Assembly (NCBI GenBank): GCA_001805695.1
Contig: MHGT01000012.1
Location: 1 to 9,287 of the forward strand
Reading direction: 5' to 3'
From: Omnitrophica WOR_2 bacterium RIFCSPHIGHO2_02_FULL_67_20
GTDB lineage: Bacteria; Omnitrophota; Gorgyraeia; Aquiviventales; Aquiviventaceae
Length of the DNA stretch: 9,287 nucleotides
Made by a program: the position numbers and the translations under genes
The notes under the pieces: generated by a model
Seen by the model: the letters and a program-made list of their open reading frames with translations, nothing else
What the model was told of the DNA's origin: nothing
Databases searched by the model: none
Shown: in pieces, positions 1-6,518 of the stretch
Numbering within the stretch: the first letter of the stretch is position 1
How the letters are laid out: each line of letters begins with the position of its first letter

Positions 1-967
1 ACACGATGGGACGCCCCGCGTCGGCGCTTGCCCGCACCACGGTCGAGAGCGGGATCTCGCCGAGGAACGGCAGCTGCAGCCGCTCGGCGATCGCGCGCGC
101 TCCGCCGGTCCCGAAGATGTCGTCTCGCGTGCCGCAGTGCGGGCAGACGTAGTGGCTCATGTTCTCGATGATGCCCAGGATGGGCGCATTCAGTTTCTTG
201 AACATCACGATCGCCTTCTGGGCGACGTTCAGCGCCACGTCCTGCGGGGTTGAGACGATCACGGCACCGGTCAGCGGGATGGACTGGCAGAGCGAAAGCT
301 GGACGTCGCCCGTCCCGGGCGGCAGATCGACGAGCAAATAGTCGATGTCGCCCCACAGCACGCCGCCGAGGAACTGCTGGACCGTCTTGTGGAGCATCGG
401 GCCGCGCCAGATCACCGCGTCTTCTGGCTTCATGAAAAAACCCATCGACATGACCTTGATGCCATGTTGCTCAAGCGGTGTGATGCGGTTCTTCTCGTCG
501 ACCTCAGGCTCGCCGGTCACGCCCAGGATGGTCGGAATGCTCGGGCCGTAGACGTCTGCATCCATCACGCCGACGCGCGAACCGCTCGCGGCCAGCGCCA
601 GCGCCAGGTTCGCGGTCACGGTGGACTTGCCGACCCCGCCCTTGCCGCTCGCCACGGCGATGACGTGCTTGACGGTCGGCGGCAGCAGTCCGCCCGCTTG
701 AGCCGCCCCCATTGAAGAGCGAACCTGCGCGCTCATCGTCACGTCCACCTGCGAGACGCCGGAGATGGCCTGCACCGCCTCGCGCGCCTGGTCCTTCAGC
801 AGGTCGCGCACCGGACAGGCCGGCGTGGTGAGCTCGATGGTGAACGCGACGCGCCCGCCCTCCACCGTCAGCCCCTTGATAAACCCGAGCGAGACGATGT
901 CCCGCTTCAGGTCCGGGTCCTGGACCGAGCGCAGCGCGTTGAGGATTTGTTCCGTTGTGACAGGCAT
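1..967 (-). CDS. mrp: Mrp/ApbC/NBP35-family iron-sulfur cluster carrier P-loop ATPase (C-terminus cut off by window edge)
   Basis: Cytoplasmic P-loop ATPase of the Mrp/ApbC (Nbp35/MinD-like) family, which bind Fe-S clusters as dimers and deliver them to apoproteins. The frame is open from the ATG at 967 to the left edge, giving 322 residues that end in the family-typical DAGRPIV. An N-terminal DUF59/MIP18-like domain (about 1-90; start MPVTTEQILNALRSVQDPDL) precedes the ATPase domain. Walker A GKGGVGKST is at 108-116, followed by MDADVYGPS and DLPPGTGD motifs. The CPHC pair that binds the bridging cluster is at 275-278. Relatives are usually about 350-370 residues, so roughly 40 are missing. 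A weak AGAGGA lies 13 bp before the start. The gene follows gltB by 121 bp, and that gap holds a palindromic repeat. The family call is secure; its specific client proteins are unknown. Confidence 0.95.
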   Translation of the reverse strand, partial: MPVTTEQILNALRSVQDPDLKRDIVSLGFIKGLTVEGGRVAFTIELTTPACPVRDLLKDQAREAVQAISGVSQVDVTMSAQVRSSMGAAQAGGLLPPTVKHVIAVASGKGGVGKSTVTANLALALAASGSRVGVMDADVYGPSIPTILGVTGEPEVDEKNRITPLEQHGIKVMSMGFFMKPEDAVIWRGPMLHKTVQQFLGGVLWGDIDYLLVDLPPGTGDVQLSLCQSIPLTGAVIVSTPQDVALNVAQKAIVMFKKLNAPILGIIENMSHYVCPHCGTRDDIFGTGGARAIAERLQLPFLGEIPLSTVVRASADAGRPIV

Positions 968-1004
968 AGGCAAGAAAGGATCCTCTGGAAAGGAGAAGAG
1001 GTGG

Positions 1005-1082
1005 GGATTGCGCGGATGAGAAAAGCGGATTACGCGGATGTGGTTCTAATCCACGTAATCAGTTTTTGAATCCGCGTAATCC
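1005..1082. repeat. Palindromic intergenic element A, two direct plus two inverted 12-14 bp units
   Basis: Two direct copies, GGATTGCGCGGATG (1005-1018) and GGATTACGCGGATG (1027-1040), repeat with a 22-bp period. Two inverted copies, ATCCACGTAATC (1049-1060) and ATCCGCGTAATCC (1070-1082), repeat with a 21-bp period. The segments 1027-1039 and 1070-1082 are perfect 13-bp reverse complements, so an RNA from either strand could fold into a long hairpin. The element starts 6 bp after the gltB stop and lies between gltB and mrp. No U-tract follows, so a classical intrinsic terminator is not supported. Element B (5687-5811) has the same layout and a related unit. Confidence 0.8.
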
Positions 1083-1088
1083 TAGTTA

Positions 1089-4000
1089 TCAGCCTTCCTT
1101 CGCGCTGACCGCCAGTTCCAGTTTCGCCCCTGCGCCTCGCGGGACGACCATCCAGAACAATTCTTGGGTGTCGTCCCAGTTGGTGAGGATCTCGAGGGCG
1201 AGGTTGCTCTTCGTCGACACAAAGTGGCGCTCCAGGAGGGCGCGGACATTGTCGACGTCCTCCTGGCCTTCCAGCCGGTGCAGCTCCACCAGCTCCAGGT
1301 TGACCCGCTTCTCGAACACCCGCTCCCGGTCGAGGACGTACGCGCGCCCGCCGGTCATGCCGGCGCCGAAGTTGCGCCCGGTCTCGCCCAGAACCAGCAC
1401 GATGCCGCCCGTCATGTACTCGCAGCCGTGGTCGCCCAACCCTTCGACGACCGCCATGCCGCCGGAGTTGCGCACGGCGAACCGCTCCCCGGCGCGCCCG
1501 GCCGCGTACAGCACCCCGCCGGTGGCGCCGTAGAGGCAGGTGTTCCCGATGATCGTGTTCTTGTGCCAGGCGAACGGCGACTCATCCGGCGGCCGGATGA
1601 TGAGTTCGCCACCCGCCATCCCCTTGCCGACGTAATCGTTGGCTTCGCCGACGAGCGTGAGGCGCATGCCGTTAATGCAGAACGCGCCGAAGCTCTGTCC
1701 CGCCACCCCGGTGAGCAGGACGTCCACGCTCGCTGGGGGCAGCCCCTTATCGCCGTAGCGCTTCGCGATCTCTCCGGCGAGGCGCGCCCCCACCGTGCGG
1801 TGAATGTTCCGGATAGGATAGCTCAGCTTCACCTTGGCGCCGCCCTCCAGCGCCGCGGCGGCGTCCTTGACGAGCCGCTCATCGAGCGGCTGGCCCGGCT
1901 CGTTGTTGCGCGCCACGGTGTGGACGCGCGGCCCGGCGTCCACCGTCGCCGTGAGGTAGTCGAGGTTGACGGTCGCCGCCTTCTCGTGGAGCTGGACCTC
2001 GCGGCGAACCAGGAGGTCCGTCCGGCCGATGAGCTCCTCCAGCCGGCGCGCGCCGAGCGAGGCCATGTACTCGCGCAGCTCCTGCGCCACGAAGATGAAG
2101 TAGTTCATCACCATCTCCGGCGTGCCGGCGAAGCGCGCGCGCAGCTTGGGGTCCTGCGTCGCCACGCCGACCGGGCAGGTGTTGAGGTGGCACTGCCGCG
2201 TCATGACGCAGCCGGTGGCGACCACCGCCGCGGTGCCGAAGCCGTACTCCTCCGCGCCGAAGACCGCCGCCAGCAGGACGTCGCGGCCCGTCTTCATGCC
2301 GCCGTCCGTCCGCACGAGGATCCGCTCGCGCAGGCCGTTGAGGCGCAGCGTCTGCTGGGTCTCGGCCAGGCCCAGCTCCCACGGCAGGCCGGCGTTCTTG
2401 ATCGAGCTGAGCGGGCTCGCCCCGGTGCCGCCGTCGTGGCCGGAGATCAGCACCGTGTCCGCGTAGCCCTTGGCGACGCCCGCCGCGATCGTCCCCACAC
2501 CCGCCTCGGAGACGAGCTTGACGTTCACCCGCGCTGCCGGGTTGATCATCTTCAAATCGTAAATAAGCTGCTTGAGGTCCTCGATGGAGTAGATGTCGTG
2601 GTGCGGCGGCGGCGAGATGAGCGAGATGCCGGGAATCGTGTGGCGCACCCGCGCGATGTCGTCGGACACTTTGTGGCCGGGCAGCTGCCCGCCCTCGCCG
2701 GGCTTCGAGCCCTGCGCCATCTTGATCTCAAGCTCCGACGCCGACATGAGGTACTCCGGGGTGACGCCGAAGCGGCCCGAAGCCACCTGCTTGATGGCCG
2801 AGCTGCGGTTCATCTTCGGGTCGGTCGGGTGATAGCGGGACGGGTCTTCCCCGCCCTCGCCGGAGCCGGACTTTCCGCCGATGCGGTTCATGGCGATGGC
2901 GAGCGTCTCGTGCGCCTCGAGCGAGAGTGCGCCGTACGAGATGCTCGCCGTGGCGAAGCGCCGCGTGATCGCCTCGATCGGCTCCACTTCCTCAAGCGGC
3001 ACGGCCGGGCCGAGCGGCTTGACCTCGAGCAGGTCGCGCAGCACCATCGGCGGCCGGGTGTTCACCGAGGCCGCGAACTTCTTGTACGAGTCGAAGTCGC
3101 CGACCTTGATGGACTGCTGGAGGTACCGGACCATCTCGGGGTTGAAGGCATGGTACTCGCCGTCGCGGCGGTACTTGTAGAAGCCGCCCGCGTCGAGGTG
3201 CAGCGGCCCCTGCGTCTGGTAGGCGCGCCGGTGCCAGGCGAGGACCTCCGCGGCGATGTGCTCGTAGGTGACGCCCCCGATCCGGGAGGGCGTGCCGGGG
3301 AAGCACTCGTCGATGAGCTCCTTCGCGATGCCAAGCGCCTCGAAGATCTGGGCGCCGCGGTAGCTGCCCACCGTCGAGATGCCCATCTTCGACATGATCT
3401 TCAGGACGCCCTGGTCCACCGCCTTCCGGAAGCGCGCCAGCGCCTGCTCGAAGGTGTCATCGCCCAGCCGGCCGGCGCTGGCGAGCGCCTTGATGGTCTG
3501 GTAGGCGAGGTAGGGATACACCGCCGCCGCACCGTAGCCGATGAGGCACGCGACCTGGTGCACCTCGTGCGCCTCGCCGGTCTCCACCACGAGCGAGGCC
3601 TTCATGCGGCGGCCGGTCCGGATGAGGTGGTGGTGGACCGCCGCGGTCGCCAGCAGCGACGGGATCGGCGCGTGCGTCTGGTCGAGCTCGTGGTCGCTGA
3701 GGATGAGGATCGTCGCACCCGCGTCCACCGCCTTCACCGCCTGCTCGCGCAGCCGCTTCACGGCGCTCCGCAGCGCGGCCGGGCCGCCGGCCGTCTCAAA
3801 GAGCGTGGACAGGGTCGCCGACTTGAGGTCCCGCTGGCGCAGCGAGCGGAGCGCGGCCAGCTCCTGCGGGAAGAGGAGCGGGCTGCCCGCGCGCAGCATC
3901 CGCTTCGGCGCCGGGCCGGTCGAGAGCGGGTTGGGCCGCGCGCCAAGGAGCGTGTTGAGCGACATGACCAGCTCCTCGCGGATCGGGTCGATCGGGGGGT

Positions 4001-5627
4001 TGGTCACCTGCGCGAAGAGCTGCTTGAAGTAGGTGAAGAGCGGCTTCGGCTTGGCCGAGAGCACCGAGAGGGGCACATCGTCGCCCATGGACCAGATCGG
4101 CTCCTTGCCGGTCTTCGCCATGGGCTCGATCACCATCTGCACCTCTTCTTCGGTGATCCCGAAGGCGAGCTGGTGGCGCGTGAGCGACGCCGGCTCGACG
4201 TTCACTTCATCGGCGATATGGCCGTTGACGATCTGCGAAAGCGGCACGGTGCTCTGCTCCACCCACTCGGCGTAGGGCGCTACCGCGGCGTACTCGCGCT
4301 TGATCTCCTCGTTGCGCAGCAGCCGCTTACGCCGCGTGTCCACGGCGAAGACGTGGCCGGGGCCGAGGCGCCCCTTCTCGACGATGCGCGCGGGGTCCAC
4401 CTCCACCACGCCGACCTCCGAGGCCATGATGACGGTGCGGTCCCTGGTCACCCAGTAGCGCGCCGGGCGCAGGCCGTTGCGGTCGAGCGTCGCGCCCACG
4501 ATGACGCCGTCGGTGAAGGTCAGCGCGGCCGGCCCGTCCCAGGGCTCCATCAGCGTCGCATGGTACTGGTAGAACGCGCGCACCTGCGGGTCGATGTCGA
4601 TGTCCCGCATGCCCTGCCACGCGTCGGGGACGAGCATCATCATCGACTGGAGGATGTCCCGGCCCGACATGACGAAGAGCTCCAGCACGTTGTCGAGGCT
4701 CATCGAGTCGGAGCCGCCCGGCTGGACGATCGGGAAGAGCTCCCGCAGCTCCTTACCCCAGCGCGTCGAGGACAGCTCCGCCTCGCGCGCGGCCATCCAG
4801 TTGCGGTTGCCCTGCAGGGTGTTGATCTCGCCGTTGTGGCCGAGGAAGCGGAAGGGCTGGGCGAGGAACCAGTTCGGGAACGTGTTCGTCGAGTAGCGCT
4901 GGTGGAACACCGCGATCGCCGAGGCGTAGTCCGCATCCGAGAGGTCGCGGTAGAAGTGGGCCAGCTGGGGCGCCACGAGCAGCCCCTTGTACACGATGGT
5001 CCGGGAGGAGAACGAGGGGATGTAGCAGCCGCTGAGCCGCTCGCGCGCCCACCCGTGCTCGATGCGCCGGCGCGCGAGGAAGAGCCGCCGCTCGAACTCG
5101 GCCGCCGGCGCCGACGCGGGGCGGCGGACCAGGAGATGGCGGATGACGGGCTGCGTCTCGAGCGCCTCCTCGCCGAGGACCGACGGGTCCACGGGCACCT
5201 CGCGCCAGCCGATGAGCGTGAGCGCGCAGGTGCTGACCGTCCGCTCGACCTGCCGCTGGGCCGCGGTGCGGGCGCGCTCATCCTGCGGAAGAAAGATCAC
5301 GCCCACCGCCAGGTCGCCGACAGCCGCGGGCGCGGCCTTGAGCTGCTTCAGCGCCTTGGCGAAGAGCGGCTGGGGGATCTGGGTGAGGATGCCGGCCCCG
5401 TCGCCGGTCTTGGCGTCGGCCGAGACGGCGCCCCGGTGGGTGACGTTGCACACGCACTGGATGGCCGAGCGCACGATGGCGTGGCTGGCGATGCCGTCAA
5501 TGGACGCGACAAAGCCGGTCCCGCAGGCGTCGTGCTCATACGCCGGGTCATACAGCCCTTCGGGTTGTGGGAATCCGGACGTGCGCACGGATGGTAACAT
5601 CCGGTCCCGTCTGAAGTTAGAGGTCAT
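1089..5627 (-). CDS. gltB: Glutamate synthase (GOGAT) large subunit
   Basis: Forms glutamate from glutamine and 2-oxoglutarate in the cytoplasm. 1512 residues from the ATG at 5627, which is full length for GltB. Domains in order: class II glutamine amidotransferase with nucleophile Cys35 (EHDACGTGF), then NVTHRGA and TGDGAGI, and RYSTNTFPNW with HNGEINT near 246-275; a central domain; the FMN/synthase domain with GGKSGSGEGGEDPSR and SGHDGGTGASPLSS; 3Fe-4S cysteines 1140, 1146 and 1151 (spacing 6 and 5, CHLNTCPVG); and a C-terminal GXGXG beta-helix. Start choice: an in-frame GTG at 5666 and an ATG at 5600 are alternatives. I prefer 5627 because it gives a 34-residue propeptide, as in processed GOGATs, and a -10-like box lies just upstream. 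No gltD is visible, so NADPH-type versus ferredoxin-type is undecided. No frameshift is seen. Confidence 0.97.
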   Translation of the reverse strand: MTSNFRRDRMLPSVRTSGFPQPEGLYDPAYEHDACGTGFVASIDGIASHAIVRSAIQCVCNVTHRGAVSADAKTGDGAGILTQIPQPLFAKALKQLKAAPAAVGDLAVGVIFLPQDERARTAAQRQVERTVSTCALTLIGWREVPVDPSVLGEEALETQPVIRHLLVRRPASAPAAEFERRLFLARRRIEHGWARERLSGCYIPSFSSRTIVYKGLLVAPQLAHFYRDLSDADYASAIAVFHQRYSTNTFPNWFLAQPFRFLGHNGEINTLQGNRNWMAAREAELSSTRWGKELRELFPIVQPGGSDSMSLDNVLELFVMSGRDILQSMMMLVPDAWQGMRDIDIDPQVRAFYQYHATLMEPWDGPAALTFTDGVIVGATLDRNGLRPARYWVTRDRTVIMASEVGVVEVDPARIVEKGRLGPGHVFAVDTRRKRLLRNEEIKREYAAVAPYAEWVEQSTVPLSQIVNGHIADEVNVEPASLTRHQLAFGITEEEVQMVIEPMAKTGKEPIWSMGDDVPLSVLSAKPKPLFTYFKQLFAQVTNPPIDPIREELVMSLNTLLGARPNPLSTGPAPKRMLRAGSPLLFPQELAALRSLRQRDLKSATLSTLFETAGGPAALRSAVKRLREQAVKAVDAGATILILSDHELDQTHAPIPSLLATAAVHHHLIRTGRRMKASLVVETGEAHEVHQVACLIGYGAAAVYPYLAYQTIKALASAGRLGDDTFEQALARFRKAVDQGVLKIMSKMGISTVGSYRGAQIFEALGIAKELIDECFPGTPSRIGGVTYEHIAAEVLAWHRRAYQTQGPLHLDAGGFYKYRRDGEYHAFNPEMVRYLQQSIKVGDFDSYKKFAASVNTRPPMVLRDLLEVKPLGPAVPLEEVEPIEAITRRFATASISYGALSLEAHETLAIAMNRIGGKSGSGEGGEDPSRYHPTDPKMNRSSAIKQVASGRFGVTPEYLMSASELEIKMAQGSKPGEGGQLPGHKVSDDIARVRHTIPGISLISPPPHHDIYSIEDLKQLIYDLKMINPAARVNVKLVSEAGVGTIAAGVAKGYADTVLISGHDGGTGASPLSSIKNAGLPWELGLAETQQTLRLNGLRERILVRTDGGMKTGRDVLLAAVFGAEEYGFGTAAVVATGCVMTRQCHLNTCPVGVATQDPKLRARFAGTPEMVMNYFIFVAQELREYMASLGARRLEELIGRTDLLVRREVQLHEKAATVNLDYLTATVDAGPRVHTVARNNEPGQPLDERLVKDAAAALEGGAKVKLSYPIRNIHRTVGARLAGEIAKRYGDKGLPPASVDVLLTGVAGQSFGAFCINGMRLTLVGEANDYVGKGMAGGELIIRPPDESPFAWHKNTIIGNTCLYGATGGVLYAAGRAGERFAVRNSGGMAVVEGLGDHGCEYMTGGIVLVLGETGRNFGAGMTGGRAYVLDRERVFEKRVNLELVELHRLEGQEDVDNVRALLERHFVSTKSNLALEILTNWDDTQELFWMVVPRGAGAKLELAVSAKEG

Positions 5628-5637
5628 CGGGAGGGAT

Positions 5638-5643
5638 ATTTTA
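5638..5643 (-). promoter_or_regulatory. Candidate -10 box for gltB (leaderless start)
   Basis: On the minus strand this reads TAAAAT, 5 of 6 matches to TATAAT, with 10 bp between it and the preferred gltB ATG at 5627. No good -35 box is seen at 16-18 bp. No Shine-Dalgarno-like sequence precedes the ATG (the spacer is pyrimidine-rich, CCCTCCCG), which fits a leaderless or nearly leaderless mRNA. An 11-bp inverted repeat GCCCGCCGGGC sits just upstream in the -35 area (5653-5663) and could be an operator. This is inference from short motifs only. Confidence 0.3.
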
Positions 5644-5686
5644 GCGTGTTTTCGCCCGGCGGGCACGAAAATTCAGGGAGTAATTT

Positions 5687-5811
5687 AGAGCGTGTTTCAC
5701 AACTGCAAATACGATTTCGCCGATTTCGAGATGATTTCGCCGATTAGGACGTCCATCTGCGAAATCAATCCACAATCTGCGAAATCCATCTTAGGTTTTG
5801 AAAAACGCTCT
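5687..5811. repeat. Palindromic intergenic element B, about 125 bp, two direct plus two inverted units
   Basis: The whole segment is one imperfect inverted repeat centred on the perfect palindrome GGACGTCC (5747-5754). Outer arms AGAGCGTGTTTCACAAC (5687-5703) and the reverse complement of the right end (AGAGCGTTTTTCAAAAC) differ at two places. Inside, the left arm has two copies of GATTTCGCCGATT (5713-5725, 5733-5745). The right arm has two inverted copies, ATCTGCGAAATC (5755-5766, 5775-5786). Both pairs have a 20-bp period. The element begins 2 bp after the stop of the small membrane protein gene and ends about 60 bp before gltB. No coding frame is supported in it. Confidence 0.85.
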
Positions 5812-5813
5812 TC

Positions 5814-6083
5814 TTAGGAGGCGCGTTTGTCGCGGAAGCGGAGGACCTGGACCACGACCCCGGTGAAGAGCACGAGGTTCATCCAGCCGAAGAGCCGGAA
5901 GGCGGGATCGGACGAGCGCACCGCGGCGGGCGACATGAGGAGGATGCAGGCCCAGACGCCCAGCACCCAAGCCAGGCTGATGTCCCCGGAGGAGCGGCGG
6001 CGCTCGATGCGCAGGATGAGCGGGACGTTCCACAGCGGCATCGCCGCCGCGGCGACCATCCCGACGGCTTCAAGCAGCCGCAT
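5814..6083 (-). CDS. Small three-helix PQ-loop (SemiSWEET-like) membrane protein
   Basis: 89 residues with three predicted membrane helices (about 5-24, 36-52 and 63-81) and a basic C-terminal tail. Residues 21-36 fit the PQ-loop pattern: P21, then ten residues on a serine after a basic run (RRRSSGDIS), with the same Pro-to-Ser and Ser-to-Ser spacing as in PQ-x9-S-x4-S proteins. The Q of PQ is Leu here. Bacterial SemiSWEETs have this size and layout and move sugars as dimers. The substrate cannot be told from the sequence, and a non-transport role is possible. The ATG at 6083 lies 14 bp inside the end of the upstream pilZ-domain gene and has no Shine-Dalgarno site, so translation is probably coupled. 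The stop is followed within 2 bp by palindromic element B. Confidence 0.75.
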   Translation of the reverse strand: MRLLEAVGMVAAAAMPLWNVPLILRIERRRSSGDISLAWVLGVWACILLMSPAAVRSSDPAFRLFGWMNLVLFTGVVVQVLRFRDKRAS

Positions 6084-6456
6084 GCGGTGCCGCGGACGGC
6101 CCGTCGGCCGGCCGCTCCGGAGCGTAGTTCATGAGGAACGCCTGATCCTCGGGAGAGATGCGGAGGAACCGGATGCCGGTCTCGAACGCGCGCGGCGGGT
6201 TGGGCGGCTGGCCCTCGAGGAGGAGCGGGCCGCTCCAGCGCACTTCACCCGTGAAGCGGATGGTCCGCCGCTGATCGGGGAACACGAGGGTGACGTCGAG
6301 GATGGCGCCCGGGGTCAGGCGGGACTTGGTGAAGAACCCGATGCCGCCGGCACCGGTGTTCCGGGTAATCGCCTCCAGCGGCTTGTGCTCCCCAACCACC
6401 TGGTAGGAGGCGGTCAGCCAGGCCTGGAGCCGTATGAACCGCCGGCGATCTTCCAT
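6070..6456 (-). CDS. PilZ-domain protein, putative c-di-GMP receptor with variant binding motif
   Basis: 128 residues, essentially one PilZ domain plus a short Ala/Pro-rich tail. The N-terminus MEDRRRFIRL supplies the RxxxR arginine motif (R5 and R9). The second motif, normally [D/N]xSxxG, reads NTGAGG at 33-38, so the serine is glycine. The beta-barrel follows (LTPGAILDVTLVFPD, RFTGEVRWSG) and closes with ETGIRFLRISPEDQ, a common PilZ ending. PilZ proteins bind c-di-GMP and control motility, polysaccharide or surface functions, usually by protein contact. Binding in this one is plausible but weakened by the substitution. The ATG at 6456 has no Shine-Dalgarno site, but a promoter-like pair lies directly upstream. 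Its 3' end overlaps the SemiSWEET-like gene by 14 bp, and the PKD protein gene ends 62 bp upstream. Confidence 0.88.
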   Translation of the reverse strand: MEDRRRFIRLQAWLTASYQVVGEHKPLEAITRNTGAGGIGFFTKSRLTPGAILDVTLVFPDQRRTIRFTGEVRWSGPLLLEGQPPNPPRAFETGIRFLRISPEDQAFLMNYAPERPADGPSAAPHAAA

Positions 6457-6465
6457 GACGGGTTG

Positions 6466-6495
6466 ATTCTACGATACGGGAGGGTGCGAATGCAA
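6466..6495 (-). promoter_or_regulatory. Candidate sigma70-type promoter for the PilZ gene
   Basis: On the minus strand, TTGCAT (6490-6495) is followed after 18 bp by TAGAAT (6466-6471), which has 5 of 6 matches to TATAAT. Nine bp separate it from the PilZ ATG at 6456, so transcription would begin almost at the start codon. There is no Shine-Dalgarno site, which fits a leaderless message. The site lies in the 62-bp gap after the PKD protein gene, so the PilZ/SemiSWEET-like pair may have its own promoter. Motif match only. Confidence 0.35.
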
Positions 6496-6518
6496 CAGCG
6501 GCAATCGGTACCCCTCTC

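Noticed and set aside
1027..1082. Classical rho-independent terminator of gltB
   Set aside because: The arms are strong, but the loop is about 30 bases and no T-tract follows on the minus strand. It is better described as a palindromic repeat.
1164..5597. A 1477-codon open frame on the plus strand, antisense to gltB
   Set aside because: It is in exact codon register with gltB. Stops there would need TTA, CTA or TCA codons in gltB, which are avoided in GC-rich genes. The translation is a low-complexity Arg/Leu/Val/His-rich product without domains, while the minus strand encodes a textbook GltB.
5687..5811. CRISPR-like array
   Set aside because: The units are only about 12 bp with 7-8 bp spacers and are inverted halfway, and no cas gene is nearby.
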